Below are positions 17,055 through 24,850 of a stretch of DNA of 64,000 bases, in pieces. The DNA lies in contig NZ_RYFF01000021.1 of NCBI RefSeq assembly GCF_004138165.1, forward strand, positions 1 through 64,000, read 5' to 3'. Position numbers and translations under genes: made by a program. The stretch comes from Candidatus Chloroploca sp. Khr17. Its GTDB lineage: Bacteria; Chloroflexota; Chloroflexia; Chloroflexales; Chloroflexaceae. Numbering within the stretch: the first letter of the stretch is position 1; each line of letters opens with the position of its first letter. The notes under the pieces are model-generated. The model did no database searches. It was given only the letters and a program-made list of their open reading frames with translations, and was not told the origin of the DNA.

Positions 17055-17519
17055 ATGAACCAACGTGCTTTGTTTGCTATCGCTGCAGCAGTGACTGCCT
17101 TCGTGCTCATCCTGCTTGCGGTGTTCGGCCCTGGTTTCTCTGGTTCTAGCACGACATCCACTCCCACTGATGTGGCCCCCCTCCAGGCGACTACGGCCAT
17201 TGGCACACAGCCCATGACAACCCCAGCGACTCTCCAGCCTTCAAATCCAGCAGGCTCTTATCCGGTCTCGGCTGATCAGGCAGGGAGCCTTGCGGTTGCT
17301 AGTAGTAGTGGTGCTACGCTCACAGGCACGCCTACGCTTGTAACGTATCAGGGTGCCGTTGCCTACGAAGTGCCATTAAGTACAGGCCTTGTCTATGTGG
17401 ATGCAACCAGCGGCCAGATCCTCGCGACCCCCGGCACTAGCACTACCACGACCTCAAACGGAAATTCAACGACGAATGACAATAGCGGAGATGACGATGA
17501 CGAGGAAGATGATGATTAG
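17055..17519 (+). CDS. Membrane-anchored PepSY-like protein with acidic tail
   Basis: The 154-residue protein has an N-terminal hydrophobic helix (about residues 5-25), a Thr/Pro-rich linker and then PVSADQAGSLAVASSSG. Later come YEVPLSTGLVYVDA and TSGQILA. This pattern (SxxxAxxxA, then a beta pair, then YVDAxTGxIL) resembles a PepSY domain. The C-terminus ends in an acidic run, DDDDEEDDD. ATG follows AAGGAG eleven bases upstream. It is divergent from the electron-transfer operon, and PepSY domains often accompany multiheme cytochromes and membrane flavocytochromes. It may be an accessory periplasmic protein of that system. Confidence 0.6.
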   Translation: MNQRALFAIAAAVTAFVLILLAVFGPGFSGSSTTSTPTDVAPLQATTAIGTQPMTTPATLQPSNPAGSYPVSADQAGSLAVASSSGATLTGTPTLVTYQGAVAYEVPLSTGLVYVDATSGQILATPGTSTTTTSNGNSTTNDNSGDDDDEEDDD

Positions 17520-17534
17520 TGTCACCTTCTTCAT

Positions 17535-17593
17535 CATCGTGTCTTGATCAAAAAAAGCCAGCAATGCTGGCTCTTTTTGATCAAGACACGATG
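17535..17593. terminator. 28-bp hairpin with A/T-tract arms
   Basis: The arms pair over 28 positions with one A/C mismatch, enclosing GCCAGC-aat-GCTGGC. The inner flanks are A7 and CT5, which gives a working U-tract in either direction. It follows the PepSY-like gene by 15 bases. Confidence 0.85.
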
Positions 17594-17645
17594 GGTTGTC
17601 GGGTTGTGGTTTGCATAGAAAACACCCTTCACCGCATCGTATATA

Positions 17646-20405
17646 ATGCACCGTATGCTGTATCGTCCTTCGCTGGTGCTGGTGCGCGTGGCCCAGGTTG
17701 CGCTGGGGTTGCTCGCGCTTGCCTATCTGCTCTATGCTGCTGTGCATGTGCGGCAACTTCTGGCGTTTCCTTTTCCTCTTGACTATGGCGAAGGCCCTCT
17801 GGTCTCGCAAGTCGAGCGCCTGCGTGCCGGGGTGCCGATCTGGCGTCTCTATGCTGATCCAGAGAACGCCCCTTTTCTGATTGTCAATTATCCTCCGCTC
17901 TACCTGGTGCTTACGGCGATGCTGACGCCACTGACAGGGTCGGTGTTGATGGCTGGTCGCTTGCTTTCCCTGGTGGCGACGCTTGCCGCAATGGGGGCCA
18001 TTGCCTGGCTTTCTCACCCTGGGGCCGCGGCTTCACCCGTGGTACGCCGTACCTCGTGGTTGCTTGTGCTCCTCTTTCTTACCATCCCAATTGTCCGCGA
18101 ATGGTCGGCCCTGATGCGGGTTGACCTGCTTGGCTTGGCGCTTGGGCTCTGGGGCTTGGTGGTGCTGGCGCATCCGCCGTTGCCCTCGCTGCGCCGCGTG
18201 GCCGTCGCTGGCCTCTTGTTGACCGCGAGTCTCTTTGTCAAGCCGTCACTGCTTGCGGCCCCGCTTGCCGCATCGGCCTGGCTTGCCTGGCAGGTCTTGC
18301 CAGGCCTGAGCGCTGCGCGCCAGACGCTACCGGGGCGCAGGCGGCACCGTCGCTATGCCGACCGCTTGCCGCTCTACCGCCTGGTAGTGCTTGGGTTGAC
18401 CCTCGGACTGGCAGGCGGGCTCGCCTTGCTCGGCATGCAATGGGCGAGCCAGGGCTGGTTTTGGTTGCATGTCGTTGCCGCCAATGCGAATCGCTGGGAT
18501 GCCGACTTGGCCTTGCAGTTCTGGGGGCAGCAAATCCGCCTGCGCTGGCCGCTGGCCGTTGCGGCCTTGCTGGTTGCGTTCGCCGGGCTGTCGTTGCTGC
18601 GCCGTGACCCTGTCGTTGCTACCGCGTTGGAGTCGGGTGCTTTGCCACCTAGATCCAATCCTTTGCAAACAAGAACTGACGAACGGCATAGCCTCCATTC
18701 CCAACCTCCCCCCACTGGGGGGAGGAGCCAGACACCCTCCCCCAGCGGGGGAGAGCCGGGGAGGGGGCGAAAGGCTTCTTTGCAAAGGATTGCACCTGGA
18801 TCTTCCTCGCGAATCCTTCCCCTCTCCGCTATCGAGATGGAGCCTGGGGGTGAAGTCAGTTGGCCGCGCTCGTCGTTCCAACTCGCGCTCTTGTATACGC
18901 TCACCGGTTTTCTTACCGCGCTTGGCGTGGGCAAGGTTGGCGCGTATAGCAACTATTTCCTCGAACTCTACGCTGGTCTGATCTGGCTCATCGCGCTCGC
19001 GCCGAGTCTGATCCGCTCCTGGTTGCCATGGCGTGGCGCGATCTTCTATGGCTTGCTTGTGCTGGCGCTGGCCTACTATCCGCCGCTGTGGCACGCTGAC
19101 CAGTTGCGCCCGGCCAGTTTGGTCGAGCCATTGAAACCGCGGTTCGTCTTTGGGCGTTATGGGCTGCTGACCGATGCCAGGCGGCAGGCGGAAGTGTTAG
19201 CGGCCCAGGCCAGGGTTGGTGCGCTGCTCACGACGACGGTGCAAGCGGCGGGGCCGGTGGTGCTGACCGACATGCCTGGGGTTGCCTCAGCCGCCGGGGT
19301 GACCTCGCGGCTCCAGGCGTTCGAAATGCGTCAGTTGCTTGATCAGGGGCTGGCTGATGAAACGGCGTTGCTGCACGAACTTGCCAATGGCACGCTGCCC
19401 CTGGTGATCCTCGATTACCTGGGCAACTGGCTAAGCCCCGGTGTGGTCGAACTGGTGCAGCGCCGTTATGCGCACGACGGTTCGCTGGGCACCTTCGATC
19501 TCTATCGTCCGGTCGCAACCGGGCCTGCCTCCCCGCTTGACGGCGAGTTTGTCTTGGGCGACACGGCTTTGCGCCTGACGAACTATCACGTCGTGCCGTC
19601 AGTTGGGCCAACCTACGAGTCCGGCGAACTGGTGACGCTGACGCTGGCATGGCAGCGTCTGCCTGCGATGCCTGCTCCCAACGATAACCTGAGTGTTGTG
19701 GTTGACCTGGTGCCCCTCGACGGCGGCGTTGTGGCGACAAGTACCCGCCGACTGCTCTACGGCGTCTATCCGCCGTCGCGCTGGCCGACCGACGCTACGG
19801 TGCAACATATGCACCCCTTTGCTATACCAACGAATCTGCCGCCAGGCTCGTACCAGATCAAGGTCAGCCTTGTTGAGCCTGAAGGCGCAGTAGCAGATGT
19901 GATATTGCCGACGATCCTCACGGTTGCGCCGCAAGGCGGGCAATATGTCGCCGCAACGGACTACATGGTACCAGGGGTTATGTTGGCCGCGTGGACAAAC
20001 CTGGGTGGCCTCGAGCGTCTCGGGTGGCCGTTGACGCCGCTGGTTCCCTTTGACTGGGGGCGCCTGCAATGTTTCGAGCGCCTCTGCCTCGAACTCCGGG
20101 GCAACGCCGTTACCTCGCGCCCCTCTGGGACAACGCTCTACCTCGCCGAAACCCGCCGGAGCACCACGTGCCTCGATGGTGCCCCGAGGCCTGATGGCCT
20201 CTGCCCAGCTATGGCCGAAGCCGCAGCGCGCATCGCCCTACCTGGCACGCCCGTGAGTGGTGAAATTCGGCACGACGATCGCATCGTTCAATGGACCACC
20301 CATGCCCGTTTTGAACGCCGCTTCGACGACGACGCTGTCATGCTCGGGCGACTTGGGGCCGAAACCTTGCGCCTACCTCCAGGGCAGCGCTATCGCTGGC
20401 CGTAA
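17646..20405 (+). CDS. GT-C type membrane glycosyltransferase (GT39-like)
   Basis: The roughly 919-residue protein has about 10-12 hydrophobic helices in its first 530 residues and a soluble, probably extracytoplasmic C-terminal part. The first loop has FPLDYGEGPLVSQVERL, where acidic residues match the catalytic loop of GT-C/PMT-like glycosyltransferases that use polyprenyl-phosphate sugars. An arginine/proline-rich insert at about residues 336-386 is encoded by a palindromic element. A TATAAT at 17642-17647 would place transcription start near the second ATG (17655), so a leaderless start there is possible. No Shine-Dalgarno site is visible. Substrate is unknown. Confidence 0.7.
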   Translation: MHRMLYRPSLVLVRVAQVALGLLALAYLLYAAVHVRQLLAFPFPLDYGEGPLVSQVERLRAGVPIWRLYADPENAPFLIVNYPPLYLVLTAMLTPLTGSVLMAGRLLSLVATLAAMGAIAWLSHPGAAASPVVRRTSWLLVLLFLTIPIVREWSALMRVDLLGLALGLWGLVVLAHPPLPSLRRVAVAGLLLTASLFVKPSLLAAPLAASAWLAWQVLPGLSAARQTLPGRRRHRRYADRLPLYRLVVLGLTLGLAGGLALLGMQWASQGWFWLHVVAANANRWDADLALQFWGQQIRLRWPLAVAALLVAFAGLSLLRRDPVVATALESGALPPRSNPLQTRTDERHSLHSQPPPTGGRSQTPSPSGGEPGRGRKASLQRIAPGSSSRILPLSAIEMEPGGEVSWPRSSFQLALLYTLTGFLTALGVGKVGAYSNYFLELYAGLIWLIALAPSLIRSWLPWRGAIFYGLLVLALAYYPPLWHADQLRPASLVEPLKPRFVFGRYGLLTDARRQAEVLAAQARVGALLTTTVQAAGPVVLTDMPGVASAAGVTSRLQAFEMRQLLDQGLADETALLHELANGTLPLVILDYLGNWLSPGVVELVQRRYAHDGSLGTFDLYRPVATGPASPLDGEFVLGDTALRLTNYHVVPSVGPTYESGELVTLTLAWQRLPAMPAPNDNLSVVVDLVPLDGGVVATSTRRLLYGVYPPSRWPTDATVQHMHPFAIPTNLPPGSYQIKVSLVEPEGAVADVILPTILTVAPQGGQYVAATDYMVPGVMLAAWTNLGGLERLGWPLTPLVPFDWGRLQCFERLCLELRGNAVTSRPSGTTLYLAETRRSTTCLDGAPRPDGLCPAMAEAAARIALPGTPVSGEIRHDDRIVQWTTHARFERRFDDDAVMLGRLGAETLRLPPGQRYRWP
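18651..18803. repeat. In-frame palindromic element inside the glycosyltransferase gene
   Basis: The 153-bp segment (51 codons) is bounded by AGATCC...AATCCTTTGCAAA and the inverted TTTGCAAAGGATT...GGATCT. Inside are the hairpins cctcccccc-act-ggggggagg and ctcccccagcgggggag. Encoded residues are Pro/Ser/Gly/Arg-rich (PPPTGGRSQTPSPSGG), unlike the flanking hydrophobic helices. The element keeps the reading frame open. Confidence 0.7.
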
Positions 20406-20424
20406 GGCCCCGCGTCGCCCCGTG

Positions 20425-20797
20425 ATGCCGTGCCCGTGCCGTACCCGCGCCGTGCCCCATGGACGGCAGGGTACGGGCAAGCCGTACCCCTACAGCCGCG
20501 TCGCCCCGCCGCCCACCGCGTAGGGTCACGGCTTGCCCGTGCCCTGCGCCGTGCCCGTGCCGTACCCGCGCCGTGCCCGCGCCGTGCCCGCGCCGTGCCC
20601 GCGCCGCGTAGGGGCACGGCGCCGCCGTGCCCTGCCGCCGTGCCCGCGCCGTGCCCGCGCCGTGCCCGCGCCGTGCCCGCGCCGCGTAGGGGCACGGCTT
20701 GCCCGTGCCCGCGCCGTGCCCTGCGCCGTGCCCGCGCCGTGCCCGCGCCGTGCCCGCGCCGTGCCCGCCGTGTAGGGGCACGGCTTGCCCGTGCCCT
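20425..20797. repeat. GC-rich minisatellite of ~11-bp units
   Basis: Tandem copies of gtgcccgcgcc (11 bp) occur in runs of three or four, broken by longer units such as gtaggggcacggcttgcccg. Runs and spacers repeat in blocks of about 100 bp. Related gggcacgg-type sequence is found at 54990-55030 and 55610-55690. Open frames across it, in all directions, reflect composition only. Confidence 0.85.
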
Positions 20798-20894
20798 CCC
20801 CCCGCCCATATATGGTATACTACGCATAGTTTTGATGAGATTTGTATAGATTCTGAAGAAGAGCGCGTGCGCTCAAGATAAAGGTAGTTCGCTC

Positions 20895-22004
20895 ATGTCC
20901 GTGCAGACTGGCATTGTGATGCTTAACCTCGGGGGACCAGCGACCCTCGATGAAGTCGGCCCTTTTCTCGTCCGCCTTTTTGCTGACCGCGAAATTATTC
21001 AGTTGCCCCTGCAAACCTGGCTCGGCCCCTTCATTGCCCGCCGACGCACCGCTGCCGTGCAAGAGAATTATCGCCTGATTGGCGGTGGTTCACCGATTTT
21101 GCGCTGGACTACTATCCAGGGTGAAGGTATGGTACGCTGGCTCGACCGGCTCTCGCCAGCGACGGCCCCTCATCGCTTTTATGTCGCCTTTCGTTATGCG
21201 CCTCCTTTTAGCGAAGATGCCCTGCGTCAGATGCAGGCTGATGGGGTGCAGCGCGCGGTCGCCTTTACCCAGTATCCCCAGTTTTCCTGTGCCACCACTG
21301 GCTCAAGCCTCAATGAACTCTGGCGGGCAGCGCGGCGGCTCGGCCTCAGCAACGCTTTCGCTTGGAGCGTAATTGACCGCTGGCCGACCCATCCTGGTTT
21401 TATCGAGGCAATGACCCGTAGCGTGCAGCTTGGCCTGGAACAGTTTCCCGCCGCTGAACGAGACAATGTGCTCTTGCTCTTTAGCGCCCACTCGCTGCCC
21501 CTCACGATCATTGAGCGTGGCGACCCGTATCCCCAGGAGATCGGTGCGAGTGTGCAGGCGGTGATGGAGCAACTCGGGCTTGCGTACGAATATCTGCTTG
21601 CCTACCAATCGGCGGTTGGGCCAGTGCGCTGGCTTGGGCCACAGACCGAGCAGGTGATCAAGCAATTGGGTGCGCAAGGGCGACGCAACGTTCTTGTCGT
21701 CCCGATTGCTTTCACGAGTGACCATATTGAAACGCTCGCCGAGATTGACCATGAATACGGCGAACTAGCTCACAGTGTTGGCATCACCAATTTCAAACGT
21801 GCTCCTGCCCTCAACGGCGACGAAAACTTTCAGCATGCTCTCGCTGAGCTTGTCGCTGACCATCTCGCAAGTGGGCTCAACCACTCGCGCCAGTATGCGC
21901 TGCGCTGCCCCGGATGTACCAGCGACCAGTGTCGCACCCTGCTCAATCCGGTTGCCTCTCAGGAATCTATGGCGCTCGACCACAACAGTCAGTTGCGAAT
22001 GTAG
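20895..22004 (+). CDS. hemH: Ferrochelatase with [2Fe-2S] cysteine ligands
   Basis: The 369-residue protein matches HemH, which inserts Fe2+ into protoporphyrin IX in heme synthesis (some Chloroflexota use it on coproporphyrin). Catalytic His199 is in FSAHSLPLTIIERGDPYPQE. The end carries Cys338-x2-Cys341-x4-Cys346 (RCPGCTSDQCR), and Cys132 sits in YPQFSCATTGSS. These four positions correspond to the [2Fe-2S] ligands of animal ferrochelatase, by motif comparison from memory. ATG follows ATAAAGG. TATACT near 20813 may be its -10 element. It may supply heme for the multiheme cytochrome at 13-14 kb. Confidence 0.93.
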   Translation: MSVQTGIVMLNLGGPATLDEVGPFLVRLFADREIIQLPLQTWLGPFIARRRTAAVQENYRLIGGGSPILRWTTIQGEGMVRWLDRLSPATAPHRFYVAFRYAPPFSEDALRQMQADGVQRAVAFTQYPQFSCATTGSSLNELWRAARRLGLSNAFAWSVIDRWPTHPGFIEAMTRSVQLGLEQFPAAERDNVLLLFSAHSLPLTIIERGDPYPQEIGASVQAVMEQLGLAYEYLLAYQSAVGPVRWLGPQTEQVIKQLGAQGRRNVLVVPIAFTSDHIETLAEIDHEYGELAHSVGITNFKRAPALNGDENFQHALAELVADHLASGLNHSRQYALRCPGCTSDQCRTLLNPVASQESMALDHNSQLRM

Positions 22005-22028
22005 GGCAACCGCCCTCCATCGCGTCCT

Positions 22029-22076
22029 GATGCGCTCGGCTCTTTCCTATTTTCTAGCTCCTAAATCCTTGTCTTA
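22029..22076 (+). repeat. 48-bp dispersed repeat, copy 2
   Basis: gatgcgctcggct, then tttcctatttt, then cctaaatccttgtctta; about 80 percent identical by eye to 9598-9645. It is preceded by an inverted gcgtcctgatgcgc. It lies between hemH and mutS2. Confidence 0.7.
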
Positions 22077-22177
22077 GGGCGACAGCCCTAACAACCCATA
22101 CGCATAGGGCCGCAGGCCCCAAAAAATCCTTCCTATGGATGAGGTACCCACAGCCTGGCTGTGGTACCATACATCCT

Positions 22178-24685
22178 ATGAACATAGCACCACAAACCCT
22201 CGAAACCCTCGAGTTTTTCAAAATTCGCGAGCAACTCGCTCGCTATACGGCCTTTTCTGCGTCACGCGAGCTTGCGCTCGCCCTCTTGCCTTCGACGCAG
22301 GTGGCCGAGGTTCGTCAGGCCCTCGCGTTGACTAGCGAGGCCCGTCAGTTGCTTGATGAGGTTCCTGATCTCTCAATTGGCGGCGTTCGCGATATTCGTC
22401 GCGCCGTCCGCCATGCCGAGCGCGGCGGGTTGCTCGATGGCCCGAGTTTGCTTGAAATTGCGGGTACGACAATGGCTGCTCGCCAAATGCGTACGCGTCT
22501 GCTCAAGCTCAACCCCGAGCTCTTTCCCCTTGTGATCGAGCGGGCCGCGTTGCTGCCGATCCTCCCGCCGCTTGAAGATGAGATTCTGCACGCGATTGGT
22601 GATGACGGCAATGTGCTTGATAGCGCAAGCGCTGAACTGGGCCGTCTGCGCCGCGAGATCCGGATTGCCTTTGCCCGCCTCCAGGAAAAGCTTCAGCATA
22701 TGATCGGGTCGGCTACCATTGGTACTGCCCTGCAAGAGCCAATTATTACAGTGCGCAACGGGCGGTATGTGGTGCCCGTCAAGGCCAGTCATCGCAAAGA
22801 TGTGCGCGGCCTCGTGCATGATCAGTCGAGTAGCGGTGCAACGCTCTATATCGAGCCAATGGCCGTCGTCGAGTTGAATAATCGCTGGCGTGAGTTGCAA
22901 TCTGCCGAAGAAGAGGAGGTGCAGCGCATCCTCGCCTTGCTTGCCGAGCGGGTGGGCCTGGCCGCCCCGCAGCTTGTGGCCGCCGTCGAAGCGATCGCCG
23001 AGCTTGATCTCGCCTTTGCCAAGGCCAAATATGCGACGAGCCTGCGCTGCGTTGCCCCCGAGATAGTCAACTGGTCGCCCGATGCGCCGATCACGCCGGT
23101 GGCTGATCCTCAGCCCCTTGACCCCGACCGCCAGCGGGCACCGTTGCTGCTCACCGAGGCGCGTCATCCGCTGCTTGATCAAAGCACTGTCGTCCCAGTG
23201 ACGCTCTGGCTCGGCGCTTCGTTTCGTTTGCTGCTGATCACCGGGCCTAATACCGGCGGAAAAACGGTTGCCCTCAAAACGACCGGCTTGCTGGCGCTGA
23301 TGGCCCAGGCCGGTCTGCATATTCCCGCTGCTGCCCCGTCGCGCCTGCCGGTTTTCCACCATATCTTCGCCGACATTGGCGACGAACAGAGTATCGAGCA
23401 GAGTCTTTCGACCTTTTCGTCGCATATGCGCACGATCATTCGTGTGCTTGGTGCGCTCGAAGCAGTGCCGTTGCCCGAAGAACTCTGGGATGCCGATCAC
23501 TGGAAATTGCTGAGTGAAGAACGCCCCCCCGCGCTGGTGCTCTTTGATGAACTCGGGGCCGGTACCGATCCGGTAGAGGGGGCCGCCCTCGCGCGCGCCA
23601 TTGTCGAGCGCCTGCTCGAACTCGGTGTGCTCGGCGTCGCGACGACCCACTATGCCGAACTCAAGGCGTTTGCCTACAATACCGATGGCGTGCAAAATGC
23701 TTCGGTCGAATTTGACCTCGAAACGCTCGCCCCCACCTATCGGCTGAGCATTGGCTTGCCAGGCCGTTCTAATGCGCTCGCGATTGCCCGTCGTCTTGGC
23801 CTCGATGCAGTGCTGGTTGACCGGGCGCATAGCACGCTTGACCGGAGTGATGCAGCGGTCGAAGATCTGCTCGCCGGCATTCACAAAGAACGTGAAGCAA
23901 CGTCGCTCGCGCTCCAGCGTGCCGAAGAACTCCGCGTTGATGCCGCGAAGTACCGTGATCGCCTTGGACGCGAATGGCAGGAATTTCAGCAGCAGCGTGA
24001 ACAAGAGGCTGAAGCCGCCCATCGTGAACTTGAAGAAGAATTGCGCGAAGCACGCGGCCAACTCAAACGGTTACGTGACGACTTCCGCAGTGTCTCGCTC
24101 TCGCGCCAGTGGCTTGAAGAGGCCGATCAGCGCTTGAAGGATACTGCCGAGCAGGTCAAAGCTGCCGCAAAGCAAGCCAAGCCTGCCACCGTGGCTCCGC
24201 GTACGCAGGAACCGCGCCCATTGCAACCTGGCGATACCGTCATGGTGCGTTCCGTCGGGCTCAAAGGCGAAATCGTCGCGCTTGATCACGAAGACGCCAC
24301 GGCGACCGTTCAGGTTGGTGGGTTTCGCATGACGGTTGATCTCCGCGAATTGACCCGCGAAAAAGGTCAGCCTGAAACGGCGCATTCCCGTCGCGACTAT
24401 CGCCCCGAACGTACCGTTTCCCTCCCGCCCCCCCCAGATGTCTCTATGACCTTCGATATGCGTGGCTGGCGCGCTCACGAAGTGAGCGACCGGCTTGATC
24501 GCTACCTCAACGATGCCTACCTCGCCGGCCTCTCCCAGGTGCGCCTCGTGCATGGCAAAGGGACAGGTGCCCTGCGCCAGATCGTGCGTGATGTCCTCCA
24601 GACCCATCCCCTGGTCGTCAATTTCACTGGCGGCGGGCGCGATGGTGGGGATGGGGTGACGGTTGCCACCCTCGTTGACCGCTAA
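22178..24685 (+). CDS. mutS2: MutS2 endonuclease/ATPase
   Basis: The 835-residue protein is MutS2 (also implicated in ribosome rescue/collision sensing). It lacks the mismatch-recognition N-domain of MutS. The ATPase has Walker A in ITGPNTGGKTVALKT (about residue 365), Walker B in LVLFDELGAGTDP and the signature TTHYAELKAFA. A coiled-coil stretch rich in E/R/Q follows (about 570-680). The C-terminal Smr domain has FDMRGWRAHE and LVHGKGTGALR, with the DxR and HGxG nuclease motifs. The start is the ATG opening NIAPQTLETLEF; no Shine-Dalgarno is seen, so a leaderless mRNA is possible. Confidence 0.94.
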   Translation: MNIAPQTLETLEFFKIREQLARYTAFSASRELALALLPSTQVAEVRQALALTSEARQLLDEVPDLSIGGVRDIRRAVRHAERGGLLDGPSLLEIAGTTMAARQMRTRLLKLNPELFPLVIERAALLPILPPLEDEILHAIGDDGNVLDSASAELGRLRREIRIAFARLQEKLQHMIGSATIGTALQEPIITVRNGRYVVPVKASHRKDVRGLVHDQSSSGATLYIEPMAVVELNNRWRELQSAEEEEVQRILALLAERVGLAAPQLVAAVEAIAELDLAFAKAKYATSLRCVAPEIVNWSPDAPITPVADPQPLDPDRQRAPLLLTEARHPLLDQSTVVPVTLWLGASFRLLLITGPNTGGKTVALKTTGLLALMAQAGLHIPAAAPSRLPVFHHIFADIGDEQSIEQSLSTFSSHMRTIIRVLGALEAVPLPEELWDADHWKLLSEERPPALVLFDELGAGTDPVEGAALARAIVERLLELGVLGVATTHYAELKAFAYNTDGVQNASVEFDLETLAPTYRLSIGLPGRSNALAIARRLGLDAVLVDRAHSTLDRSDAAVEDLLAGIHKEREATSLALQRAEELRVDAAKYRDRLGREWQEFQQQREQEAEAAHRELEEELREARGQLKRLRDDFRSVSLSRQWLEEADQRLKDTAEQVKAAAKQAKPATVAPRTQEPRPLQPGDTVMVRSVGLKGEIVALDHEDATATVQVGGFRMTVDLRELTREKGQPETAHSRRDYRPERTVSLPPPPDVSMTFDMRGWRAHEVSDRLDRYLNDAYLAGLSQVRLVHGKGTGALRQIVRDVLQTHPLVVNFTGGGRDGGDGVTVATLVDR

Positions 24686-24702
24686 AATCCTTGCTTGGCT
24701 AA

Positions 24703-24767
24703 GCAACGTATTGGTTGGGTGAAAGGTGCCGACTTTGCTGGCATCTTTCACCTAACCAATATGTTGC
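24703..24767. terminator. 28-bp hairpin with wobble pairs after mutS2
   Basis: gcaacgtattggttgggtga continues to tgcc and pairs with ggcatctttcacctaaccaa continuing to gttgc, with a few G-U pairs and a 9-base loop gactttgct. It starts 18 bases after the mutS2 stop codon. Confidence 0.75.
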
Positions 24768-24850
24768 AAATATCTGCAAACAAAAAGCATTTGATCGTTT
24801 AATATATACTCTGAGGGATTTTGGCCGGGTTCTGTTGAAGGAAATACCCC

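Noticed and set aside
18014-19094. Minus-strand open frames opposite the glycosyltransferase
   Set aside because: They are shadows of the membrane-protein gene with low-complexity basic translation.
20338-20849. Open frames of Pro/Arg/Ala/Gly repeats
   Set aside because: They follow the GC-rich minisatellite in several frames on both strands.
22373-24061. 562-codon minus-strand open frame opposite mutS2
   Set aside because: It is the antisense of a well-supported gene with GC-rich codon bias, and its translation shows no family features.
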